64,000 nt of DNA, taken from the NCBI RefSeq assembly GCF_026151205.1, contig NC_087079.1:14942445-15006444 (forward strand). The letters run 5' to 3'. Position 1 is the stretch's first letter. Each line of letters begins with the position of its first letter. Shown here piece after piece: positions 30,315 to 41,185 of the stretch. Both the position numbers and the translations under genes were made by a program. Source of the stretch: Bolinopsis microptera. Taxonomy: Eukaryota > Ctenophora > Tentaculata > Lobata > Bolinopsidae. The notes beneath the pieces were generated by a model, which searched no databases, had not been told where the DNA came from, and worked only from the letters and a program-made list of their open reading frames with translations.

Positions 30315-32972
30315 TGATTGAAATAAATTTTCGTGCACATACAGAATGAATGGTTAATAATTTAATATATATGTAGACCAAGGTCTGTGCACGGGATGCT
30401 TCCTGGAAGAATCCAGTTCTTTTAGCGGGGCACCCTACCTAAAGCCAAATTGAGATATAATAATCATATTCCTAAGAAATAATCAGAAATCGAATACCAA
30501 TCAAATAATATGATATACATGAGTAGTAACCATATTTACTATGCAAAATGCCCCAACCACATAGTGTAAATTTATATAGAATTCAAATTCCATATCATCA
30601 TTAAACCTCAATACCTAGTCAATATAATAGCCCAAGCAAAATTAAATAACTTCTTATATACCTTACTGTCATACTACAAATTAATTAAACATTTGAAATC
30701 TGTTGACCAGAGAATAAATTTCTAAGCCTAATGCAAGTGAAATAATTTAGATGCAATAATGAATGCCTAATGTGAGTATCATTTGTCAATGTCCTTGTAA
30801 AAAAGTCTGTACAAGAGATATGAGTAACTAATATAGAAGAAAAAACAGGAAGTTGTCGTCTGTTGTAAAATAAATAAAATATCTAGAATATAAATTAGAA
30901 TATAAAATAACATTCAGTCAATGTGTCGTCAATAAACTGTACAATTATCAAATGTTAAAACTGGGTGATACAGTCACCAAAAAAAATACTAAGTATGATA
31001 AGTTAATAAATTAAATGTGGTCTATAAAACTACCACTAAGTATAATAGGTCAATAAATTAAAAGTGGTTTATAAAACTACCACTGTGGGAACCCCTTCTC
31101 CAGTTAAAACATGTCAGTCATGTGCAAAATCAATCAGAATGGTAAGGTGGTAAAAAAGGGAATATCTTTTCGATACGTCAATTATATATGCCTCAGATTT
31201 AAAAGAATTAGAAGTTACTTAGTTATCGTCGACTATGATTGCAGTGTAAAATTTGTCATATGAATTGTCGACGGTATAATTAGGGTCTGTTGTTATAGAT
31301 GATAGTAGCTGTTTCTTATACGAATCACTAAAGCTTTTAACATCGGGCAGATTTCGTAGATCTGTTGGAACATTATTCCAACATTTTGCCCCCAAGTATT
31401 GAAAGTTTTTATGTGATGTTGATCTATTGACATAAAGGTTGCAGCTTTCGCCGCTCCTACTACCTCCTGATATGTAACTAAATTTGTTCACAAAGTTTGT
31501 AGGACAATTGTCATGGATGATTCTAAACATATAATTTGACAGATGGAGTTGTCGTCTAAGATGGAGTGGTAACCATTTCATGTCTCTATAAACATTAAGG
31601 CTGCTCTCTGTTTTTGGAACGTTGAGAGCTATTTTGGCTACCTTTTTGTACAGAGTGTCAAGTTCAGCAAGTTTTGTCTTGCCAGCTCTACAATAGATCG
31701 TGTCTAAATAATCGAATTGTGGCAACATGAGTGCATTGGCAAACATTTTCCTATATTTAATGGGTAGCAGTGCTTTACTTCTATACATGGCACCGATTCT
31801 CTTCATGACCTTCCTAATAATATAATCTACATGGCTTTTGAAGTTTAATTTACTATCTAAAATGAGGCCAAGATATTTTGTCTCTTTGCACTCCTTGATT
31901 GTGAAAGTTACCTCATTACAATCAATGGTTATTTCATCATGTTGGTCAACAGAATCAAACAATAGGAATTCAGTCTTCTTTTCATTGAGTGATAATTTAT
32001 TAACACTGAGCCATTTAAAGATTGTCATAAGTTCTATTTTCATGTTTATAAATGTGCTTCTGCAGGTTTGATCAAAGAATAGTGCACCATCATCTGCAAA
32101 TAGAAAGGGCTTAGATAGGTTACAGGCATAAATGATGTCATTTATGAAGATACTAAATAATATAGGCCCAATGATGCTTCCTTGTGGTACACCACTCAGA
32201 ACTTCTAAAAATGAGCTTAGATTGCCATTGATCCTAGTGCATTGATATCTACAAGATAAGAAGTTCTTAAACCAGGTTAAAGCAATGCCACCAATTCCAT
32301 AATATGCCAATTTTTGAAGCAATATTTCATGATTCACTGTGTCAAAGGCCTTCTTAAGATCAAGAAAGATGATTCCTGGTTTATAAGACTTAGATTTACT
32401 CATATATATTTCGTCCATCAGATCGTACATCAGATAAGTTGTGGAGTGATTTTTCCGAAAGCCATATTGATGCCGGATGAAAAGTTTGTTCTCTTCCATG
32501 TAATCAGTGAGTTGCTTGCCGACAAAGTATTCTATAAGTTTTCCTACAAGTGGAAGGATGGATATTGGCCTGTAATTATTAGGATCATCTTTCATTCCTG
32601 CCTTATGGATGGGAGTTACTCTAGCTTTTTTACAAAGGGTTGGTACAACACCTGTATTAAGGCTCAGATTGACAATGTGGGTCAGTGGCTCAACTATGTG
32701 TGGTACAGCTTGCTTAAGTAAAAATAGAGGCACATTGTCATATGAGGCCTTGTCATTCTTGAGCGTTTCGACATACATTAGGATATCAGTTTCATTTATT
32801 TCTTGGAATCTATCAAATGAGATATTAGAAGTTCTAGGAGGTAAAAAATCAGTAAAACTAACTCTTTCAATATTGGGGGCCTGATTTTGTAATCTTGATC
32901 CAACATTTGCAAAATGAAAGTTAAATAGCTCAGGATCATTCTCATTGATAGTTTGACAATTAGTTGTACCAG
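30315..32972 (-). mobile_element. 5'-truncated LINE (CR1/L2-like) in the right arm only
   Basis: 2,658 bases on the minus strand. The left arm holds the uninterrupted target (28,352-28,366 region), so both edges are exact to within a few bases. The RT reading frame is open back to the 5' edge, and about 900 bases of 3' UTR follow the stop at 31,219. No clear target duplication and no long poly(A). The RT C-terminus ends with CWNNVPTDLRNLPDVKSFSD, a tail typical of CR1/L2/Rex-like LINEs. Confidence 0.85.
31219..32778 (-). CDS. LINE reverse transcriptase, intact but 5' truncated
   Basis: 519 codons without interruption; the same frame stays open upstream to the element edge at 32,972, so the methionine at 32,778 is internal. 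RT motifs in order: RVTPIHKAGMKDDPNNYRPI, QYGFRKNHSTT, motif A IIFLDLKKAFDTVNHEILL, motif B SGVPQGSIIGPILF, and the catalytic box PFLFADDGALFF, then KTEFLLF and KYLGLILDSKLNF. It copies LINE RNA at the nicked target. The endonuclease domain is missing, so the copy cannot move by itself. An intact frame indicates a fairly recent insertion, later than formation of the palindrome. Confidence 0.9.
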   Translation of the reverse strand: MYVETLKNDKASYDNVPLFLLKQAVPHIVEPLTHIVNLSLNTGVVPTLCKKARVTPIHKAGMKDDPNNYRPISILPLVGKLIEYFVGKQLTDYMEENKLFIRHQYGFRKNHSTTYLMYDLMDEIYMSKSKSYKPGIIFLDLKKAFDTVNHEILLQKLAYYGIGGIALTWFKNFLSCRYQCTRINGNLSSFLEVLSGVPQGSIIGPILFSIFINDIIYACNLSKPFLFADDGALFFDQTCRSTFINMKIELMTIFKWLSVNKLSLNEKKTEFLLFDSVDQHDEITIDCNEVTFTIKECKETKYLGLILDSKLNFKSHVDYIIRKVMKRIGAMYRSKALLPIKYRKMFANALMLPQFDYLDTIYCRAGKTKLAELDTLYKKVAKIALNVPKTESSLNVYRDMKWLPLHLRRQLHLSNYMFRIIHDNCPTNFVNKFSYISGGSRSGESCNLYVNRSTSHKNFQYLGAKCWNNVPTDLRNLPDVKSFSDSYKKQLLSSITTDPNYTVDNSYDKFYTAIIVDDN

Positions 32973-34269
32973 GGAGATACTGGTATAGAGATCACATGCG
33001 ATGGGGAGCATCATCTGGGAACAGTGATAGGTGGAGAGGAGGCTAGAAAGACGTATGCAAAAAAATAAAGTAGAAAAATGGGTGAAGGATGTAGAAGAGT
33101 TGTCAGAAATTGCTCTTGATGAACTTCAGGCAGCCCTATCATCGTATACCAAAGCCCTCTGTCATCGGTGGACCTTTGTGATGCGCACCATCCAAAACAC
33201 TATTAATACCTCTTCATCCCATTGGAGAAGTGTACAAGAGAAAAGTTCATTCCGGCAATTATTGGTAGGAATGTGACTGACCTGCGCAGGAGAATGTCTG
33301 CGCTACCTGTAAGATGAGGGGTGGTTGGTATTGTTAAGCCAGTAGAGATCGCGGAAAAGGAATACCAGACGTCACTCAATATAACAGAGGAGCTGGTTGA
33401 CCTCATCTATGACCAGGAAACATTCCTGATGAAGTTGGATAAAATTAAGATAAAGGGCAGAGTGAACAGCCTCAAGTTAGTTAAAGAATTACACTTGAAG
33501 AAGGAGCTTGCTGAGATAATGAGTGAAGTGGATGAGAATACTAGGGAGTCACTGCAACTGGTACAAGAACATGGGTCAGGAGCTTGGCTAACATGTCTCC
33601 CCATTCAACAGCTAGGGTATGCTTATATAGCGAGCAAGACTTCAGAGATGCTGTTCATCTCTGGTATGGTTGGGACATCCCTAACACCCCAAGAATCTGT
33701 GATTATGGAGCCAAGAATGATCACAATCATATCCTCAACTGTAAGAACTACCGTCATAACAACGTGAGAGACTCTGTTGCTGAATACCTTAGGCTGGTGA
33801 CCAAGGATGTGAGCTGAGGATTTAGCCCCTGTTAACACCTATAGAATCAGCCAACTTCCAACAAAAGGGCAACAATGCTGATATAAGGCTAGGCTCGATA
33901 TATCAGCAAGAGGAGTATGGAGCACATTTGAGAGGACTTTCTTTGACATGCGTATTTTCAATCCTAAATCGCCTACATATCAAGGAAAGACCATGCCACA
34001 GCTCTACACTCTGCACGAGAATGAGAAAAAGAACCAGTATGCATGAACAGTGTGCTACAATAATTGAAGAAAGGGTCATTTTTGTCCTCCCTGTATTTAC
34101 CACTACAGGAGGAATGGCACCTGAGCTTGAGGCCAAGTGTTTTATAAGGAAACTTGCTGTGTTGATAGCCACCAAGACCAAGGAAGACTACAGCCAGGTG
34201 ATGTGTAACATCAGGACACGCCTGAGCATGGATATAAAGACTAAAGAGGAGTGTGCTAGTAGCAGTTAG

Positions 34270-36935
34270 AGGTGTACATGGAAAGCTAAAGAAGGCATGG
34301 ACCGCCCCTATATCCAATGTCTCCTTCAACCTGATACCTGAGGAGAAGAGCTACGAAGGATAGACGATATCTATTGCTCAGGATTAACGATTGTGCTCTG
34401 CCAATTGCATCACTTGATTTAATTTATTGTATATATATTATATATACTGTTTAACATTTTTCACTCTTCAATAAAAAACTAGCTTAATGTCAGTAGGTCG
34501 TTAAGAATTTTTGTGTGCACACACAGATACCTAACAGTATTATTATAATTATATCTTGTCTGGATATTTGAACCTTTCGAATTGTATCTCGAAATTTATG
34601 TTTAAATTCCCTGTGTAGTTTTTTCAATGTATAATGGGAATAATATTGTAAAATGTCTATTGTATAATGTCATCATTTTATGGCTCTTCAAGTATCCATT
34701 TTGATTGATGTAGCAATTTGAAGTTGCAGCCGAAGATTTATTGATTTTAATGTGGTCCATTCTTAATAAAAACATTTTGCGTTACTATTCGTTTAAACTG
34801 CTTTAGCTTTTAACTGTTTAGGAGATGATTTGAAGCAGTGCAACGATCTAAGTGCGGTGAAAACGAAGTCAGACCAAAGCCAGATGCTTTAGTTCACACT
34901 GTGACTGATTAATGTACCTCTCAACCTCTGCAGTCTGCAACATACTGACTGTCTTACTTGTAACCTGGTTAGTTATAATAGTTATTTTTAATCGTATACC
35001 TTCAAGCTTTTCCTCCACAGTTTCAACCAACTTTGAAACACTGATTTATTGCTAGTATTTTATATTACTGAGCAGACTGAACCAAGTTTTGATTAAATGA
35101 TTAAGATTATTAAAGTTGAGATCATAATCGTATAAATCCAACAATTAATGATCGCTTGTATTTGTTGCTGTGAGACACAAAACACTACACATCCACATTT
35201 GACACTAAACACTACGCCTTACACGCTAAACACTACACATTACACTAGGACTCTAGGAGACAATGAATCTAACGGCCTGTGATTTGTGAATAACCGAAAT
35301 TTAACGTATACTGTAAATGTATCTATTTATTCACTAAGAAAATCATTAATTTATGCTAGTACCTGAGTGTAATAGTGCTTATGTAGATCGTGGATTTATA
35401 TCTAATATTAATAACAATGCAGTTCCCTCTTAATAAAGGTCACCATACAAGTTGTACTTTTTGAATAACTTTTTATCCTTTTTTCTAACATTTATTCTGT
35501 AAATAGTTGTTGGTAGTTCTAAAGTTTAATGGCAATTTCTGTTTGAATGTTTTGCGATACTTACTCTGGTTACTCATTTTTGTTGATGGAGGTTATTTTT
35601 AATCAACAGCTGTGTCATAATCACTTGAGGTCCATGCTGTATTGTTGGCTGCATGTTGCAGCTTTATGAATTCCTAGGCGACTTTTAGCAATGATGATTG
35701 TATAGAAGTTGTCAACAAGCTTGAGCTGGTGCTATTGTGCTCCTGATTTCAGTGGACATTTTATTAAATTGTAGTGGACTGTATACCACCTGTTCAGTGC
35801 AACTAATTGTACTGATCTGTAGGGCACAATTTTAAAAGAGTTTATTTTTTACTCTACAATGCTGTACTGTTCATTGTGTTTGGCCCCGACTTTGATTTCC
35901 TTGTTTTCTTTATCTTTTCAGCACCTCAAGTTCTGATTTTCTGAAGGAGGAATTCTAGTTAAAGACGTTCACATTATTATACAGTGATCTGATGAATGAC
36001 AATATGCGGGAGTGAGTAAAGCTGTAAAAGTCATGAAAAAATTATCGATCAATAGGAAGAAAGTTAAATAAATGACAGTTATGATGACTAAAAGTAGATT
36101 GAACGGCTAAAATACGGGTATTGGGAGCTAGAGAAATAAAATAAAATGATACAAGCTTGCATTTATTCTGTCTAACATTTAATTAATTCTATGTATGTTT
36201 GTGAAACTACTCAGTACTCTCCATCTCCTTTCTTCAGGTTTATTTTTTAAATTTTTTATAATTATATGGCAGATTTATTTTATTTTAAATATATAGCAAT
36301 GGCCAAACCACATTGTACATTGTTTGGTATCATATTTATGTATGCATACTTATAACTAACTGTATATAATTTCAATAATTTTCGGGGCTCAAGTCACGAC
36401 GTCTCGTCCCACGAGTAAAGTTGTAAGCTGAGTACATACTTTTAGATCATCTTACCTCGTACGGTGAAATGGGGAAAGTTTTGCTTCAGCCTGGTGTGTT
36501 GAGTGCTTCCCAAGTTTTGGGATCCAAAAATATGATCACCATGAACACTACTTAAGAGTTAAAACATGAACTTATCACACAACTGCAATGATTCCAGAAA
36601 ATTGTATAAGTGCAGTTACTTAATATATATTATATAATCTACACGGTCTCTGAATGAAAGATAACAATTCAGACACAATCTGTCTTACCTGTAATTAAAA
36701 GAGTCCATTCCACAGTATATGGGTTCTGTAGAAAATGATTTTGCCAGTGGACTATTTGAGGTACAGATGGTGTGTGAATTCTGACTTAACTTAGGTAAAA
36801 TTGATTACACAATAGACAGACTGTCGAGGTGGCAACGTCTTAGTCGAAACGTTGCCATCATTTATAATAAAACATTTTCAAAATTTACAGATATTTCCAA
36901 AACAGTTTACCCCCCAGTTCCATGGCCGGATATTA
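34270..36935. other. Right-arm noncoding stretch, mirror of 24,383-27,049
   Basis: No gene recognised; inverse of the left-arm stretch with only scattered single-base differences. Confidence 0.5.
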
Positions 36936-37151
36936 TGCCAAATTATTAGACGGAGGTCCATTTCCCGTAGATCATCTCCGGAGATGATTCTCCGGCTCCG
37001 TCTACTGTATTAGACGGAGATGAAGCTCTCCGAGAATTTCTCGGAGATTAATTCATACAGAATCAACAAAATTACCGTAGATGGTCTCTGGTCGTGGAAC
37101 TGCAAACTCCGGAGAAATATCAGTAGACGATCTCCGTCTAATAATTTGGCA
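36936..37151. mobile_element. MITE with TA target, right arm copy
   Basis: Inverse of 24,167-24,382; differs at a few bases, for example GAAATTCTCGGAG here where the left arm has GAAATTTTTGGAG. Confidence 0.8.
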
Positions 37152-38420
37152 TAAGGTTCATTGTTTATTATTCTGATCCAAATTTTAGAGTGCATCTTGA
37201 AGAAAGATATCTTTAGCATTAAATTTTACTGCGTTGGCCTTCGTGTAGTGGCAGAGGAAAGTTCTTTTCTGAGTTCCGTGATAAATTTTCCTAACGAGAT
37301 AAACAATTTGCTTTTATATTAAATACTTTTCAAATTTCACATCATACTATACCCCGGATTAGATGATCTATTGCAATATGTTGCAATGGAGTTTCTAAAA
37401 TGTATATCATAACTTCCATTTTTTTCAGGTTTTATTGGTGTTGTAGACGATCACTGAATTCTGTAGCTCTGTGAGATTTGTGGCTTCATCGAATTACATC
37501 ACGCAGACTTGAATGAAAATATGAAGACGTGAACTAGATCTGCTAATGCTATTCTCTCTTTAGCAAATAGCACGAGGTTAATTAAATAAGCAAGGGTAGA
37601 TTAAAATATAACAATCTTTTGAAACATATGACATCGTGTATTTTACTAAAGTTTGTTGGAGGATTGAAATTCACTTTCAAATGCTACTTTCGCAGCTCAG
37701 AATGGTTATAATTTTAATCTTAAAGTAATGCAATGTTATTTTTCAATCTGCTACTGACAGCATTTGTTATTTGATGTTTTGAATGGGGAAAGAGTTTGAG
37801 TAGTTCAACAATCATGCACATCAGTGTTTATGTCACTCAGTGTTAACTCTCTCGATTCTCCGTCTCCCTCAATGTTTGATGACCGTCCCAGTGTTTCCCT
37901 GCGTATTGACTGTCCGTCTCACTGTGCAGTGTTTAATATCTGTCTTTCAGTTTTCAATCTCTATCTCGTGTTAAATAGTTCTCTTTGTATTTAATGTCCG
38001 TCCAACTCCTAGTGTTCAATATCTGTCTCATCGTTTATTTTCCGTCTCGCTGTTCAATCTCCGTATCTCAAGGTGCAAGGAGTGTATGATTGTAAACGTT
38101 TTGGATTTAGCTACAGATTTTGGAACTTTCCGATGGTAGGTAAATTCTCACCTACTTAACGGATTTTTCAGCGGAGTTTCATTGCAGTGTTTAAGGGTTC
38201 TCGGATAATGCTCTTATAAATTCATTATTTTACATCTGTGTTTCATTTTGTAAAAAAGATTTCAAGTATAAAGATGATGACAATGACATGTCCGTTCTAT
38301 AATTCGAGTCGAAATATTGATTATGCAAACTTAGTTAGTCCACGCTGTCTTGTTGTTTACGTAAGCCGCTGTGCGTGACATTGTTAAGAAGTAAAAGACG
38401 CGCATTGCGCGCGCGATGTT
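37152..38420. other. Right-arm noncoding DNA with degenerate minisatellite
   Basis: Mirror of 22,901-24,166; the GACGG/CCGTC minisatellite lies at about 37,850-38,120. No gene. Confidence 0.5.
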
Positions 38421-38885
38421 TTGATACTGCTCGTCCATGGCCGAGGAGGCTCATTTTCCCGTCATATTGTTTGATACTGCTCGGCCATGGCCGAGGAGAC
38501 TCATTTTCCCGTCATATTGTTTGATACTCCTCGGCCATGGCCGAGGAGGCTCATTTTTTTGATACTGCTCGGCCATGGCCGAGGAGGCTCATTTTCCCGT
38601 CATATTGTTTGATACTCCTCGGCCATGGCCGAGGAGGCTCATTTTTTTGATACTGCTCGGCCATGGCCGAGGAGGCTCATTTTCCCGTCATATTGTTTGA
38701 TACTCCTCGGCCATGGCCGAGGAGGCTCATTTTTTTGATACTGCTCGGCCATGGCCGAGGAGGCTCATTTTCCCGTCATATTGTTTGATACTGCTCGGCC
38801 ATGGCCGAGGAGACTCATTTTCCCGTCATATTGTTTGATACTCCTCGGCCATGGCCGAGCAGGATCATTTTTTAAAAATGATCCT
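38421..38885. repeat. CGGCCATGGCCGAG array, right arm
   Basis: About ten units of TACTSCTCGGCCATGGCCGA followed by GGAGGCTCATTTT, alternating with and without CCCGTCATATTGTTTGA. More copies continue after the GA tract, to 39,386. This array has more units than the left arm, so unit number has changed since duplication. Confidence 0.85.
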
Positions 38886-39106
<221 letters not shown>

Positions 39107-39780
39107 AAATGATCCTCCTCGGCCGAATGAGCCTCCTCGGCCACGTGAGTATGGTTTTTATTTTATTTTTTAAAATGAGCCTCCTCGGCCACCGTCATAT
39201 TGTTTGATACTCCTCAGCCAGGCCATGGCCGAGGAGACTCATTTTTCCGTCATATTGTTTGATACTCCTCGGCCATGGCCGAGCAGGGTCATTTTTTTAA
39301 AATGATCCTCCTCGGCCGAATGAGCCTCCTCGGCCACGTGAGTATGGTTTTTTATTTTATTTTTAAAAATGAGCCTCCTCGGCCACCATAGAGCAGTATT
39401 GGAGTGCATCCCATTGGTACAAAGAATCCCAACAGAGCCAGCACCAACATAACCTGCATTTCAGATGTTGCTACCTGAGGGAAAGTTGAAGTTCATGATA
39501 TTGATAAGTGAAAAGACATGTACTCTTCAATTTATTAATATCACAATGCTGGCAAGCATGACCGTGCCTTTTCACTTTTATATTCACAATACTATTTACC
39601 CCCTTTATTATTTACCCCCTTTACTATTTACCCCCTTTATAATTTACCCCCTTAACTTTTAGCCCCTTTACTAATTACTATTTACCCCCTTAACTATTTA
39701 CCCCCTTTGGCTTTACTATTTACATTTTACCCCCTTTATTATTTATACCCCCTTTACTATTTACCCCCTTTACTATTTAC

Positions 39781-39891
39781 TTGACCATTGTTAATGATCT
39801 GGCCCGGCGCGCGCTACTTCGTAGCACTTGCCATCGAGAAGAAAGCGGCGCGCGCTACTTCGAAGAAATTTAGACGAGTAACATCCGTCAA
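39781..39891 (-). mobile_element. Family A micro-element, first of an inverted pair
   Basis: TTGACCATTGTTAATGATCT...CATCCGTCAA: the 12,010 element in reverse orientation, inserted in the minisatellite. Confidence 0.8.
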
Positions 39892-39916
39892 AGTAACATC
39901 CGTCAACTATTTACCT

Positions 39917-40041
39917 TTGACGGATGTTACTCGTCTAAATTTCTTCGAAGTAGCGCGCGCCGCTTTTTTTTCGAAATGTTATGCCCGATGGCACGAGCTA
40001 CAAAATACCGCGCGCCGGGCCGGATCATTAACAATGGTTAA
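39917..40041 (+). mobile_element. Family A micro-element, second of an inverted pair
   Basis: TTGACGGATGTTACTCGTC...CAATGGTTAA, about 25 bases from the first copy, which it can pair with to make a hairpin of more than 100 bases. The spacer contains CTATTTACC from the host minisatellite. Confidence 0.8.
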
Positions 40042-40261
40042 TTGCAATATTTACCCCCTTTACTATTTACAATTTACCCCCTTTATTATTTACCCCCTTA
40101 CTTCAATACCCCCTTTATTGTTTTCCATGCATTAAGACTCATCGAAAGTAGTTCAGCAGGTATATTTAAGTTTAAATCATTATAATTCAATGTTAAAGAT
40201 GACAGGAATAAGAAATAGTTATGTGGAGGTTTTTAAGAAATTTGTGCAAAATACGCGCTAT

Positions 40262-40435
40262 GATCAGCAGCCTGTCATTCCGCTGAATCTCTATTCTATT
40301 ATATGTTTATATATGTTTATGAACATAATAGCCTGAGGTCCCTTAACGGGTGATACTCGTAAAATATCTGTTCCATATATTGACCGGCGCGCGTCCTAGT
40401 AGGTTGTAAACCTACAAGAGGTCCCCAGGTAAAAA
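40262..40435 (+). mobile_element. Family C micro-element, 5' end lost, with a family E insertion
   Basis: CAGCCTGTCATTCCGC...GCCTGAGGTCCC, then a family E copy, then CCAGGTAA. The first ~15 bases of family C are missing or changed. Confidence 0.75.
40343..40417 (+). mobile_element. Micro-element family E inserted in family C
   Basis: 75 bp, TTAACGGGTGATACTCG...CCTACAA, flanked by a perfect 8-bp duplication GAGGTCCC (40,335-40,342 and 40,418-40,425). The uninterrupted host sequence is seen in the copies at 12,380 and 13,028. Confidence 0.9.
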
Positions 40436-41030
40436 AATATAAAAGCATATCCAAGTCCAACCATCAAACATTATGTTACAGTTAAAAGCATCGAATTTTG
40501 CCCCATTTTGATTATTTTATCAACTCCAATATCCACCAAATTTTTCAGACAGTTGTAGATAAAAAGCCCTATTGAAAGGTTTTTCACAAATTTTCAGAAT
40601 GATCTCATTTAAGGAACTGAACACTGAAGATATGACAGAATAATACGACAAAAATCAACGAATTTTGTCAAATTACGCGACTTTTACACATACATAACAT
40701 ACTTTTACTCCAAAAGCCGCGCACGTCACCATCAAACATGTCACCTAGGCAAAACTCACTGATCATTCCAAAAAGGTATGACAAATTTGGTACTGTGAAA
40801 ATTCTCACAAATTCTCACAGTCTCTTATCTAGAAAACAATGGTACAAAAATTTTAAAAATCTGAGCAAGTTTATTTTTATCGTGCACCCCCTAGCTAAAG
40901 GCAAATATAAAGATGCAGTTTATAGTTTTTTCTCATAACACACCAATAACATGATTTTCAATTTCATGCTCTGTAATAACATAACAAACAAGCTGTCTAT
41001 AACCACTGCACACTAATATGTGCGCTTGTT
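40436..41030. other. No gene seen
   Basis: AT-rich. A 66-codon frame at 40,738 has no recognisable feature and is not supported. Confidence 0.45.
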
Positions 41031-41035
41031 TTTAA

Positions 41036-41185
41036 ACGTAGTTTTTGATCGTAGCGGCGAGATGCTTACTCTGGGCCGCGACGCGCATCAATTATGCGTC
41101 TTCACAACACCACAGTTAGATCGGCGAAATGCGCTACTGGACCTCACTGATCTGAAACTGCGAGATCCAATTGGACATCGCAATT
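41036..41185 (+). mobile_element. Diverged family B micro-element
   Basis: GTAGCGGCGAGATGCTTACT...CGGCGAAATGCGCTACTGG...CAATTGGACATCG follows the layout of 20,942 with many changes; no duplication visible. Confidence 0.55.

Larger units (their letters stand above)
30244..34269 (+). pseudogene. RT-derived repeat protein, right arm copy, split by a LINE
   Basis: Plus-strand mirror of the 27,050-28,482 pseudogene: 30,244-30,314, then a LINE, then 32,973-34,269. Large blocks are still readable: VEKWVKDVEELSEIALDELQ at 33,070; SGAWLTCLPIQQLGYA near 33,575; FRDAVHLWYGWDIPNTPRIC near 33,630; RHNNVRDSVAEYL near 33,755; ARLDISARGVW and FFDMRIFNP near 33,895-33,955; TTGGMAPELEAKC near 34,105. A few bases differ from the left copy (for example MAPELE here, MAHELE there). 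Already a pseudogene before the arms separated, because the main frameshifts are shared. Confidence 0.65.
39595..40125 (+). repeat. CCCCCTTTAYTATTTA minisatellite, split by a hairpin insertion
   Basis: A 14-18 base unit with core TACCCCCTTTACTATT repeats at 39,595-39,780 and again at 40,050-40,125. The gap is two family A elements facing each other. Nearby frames here are not genes. Confidence 0.85.
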
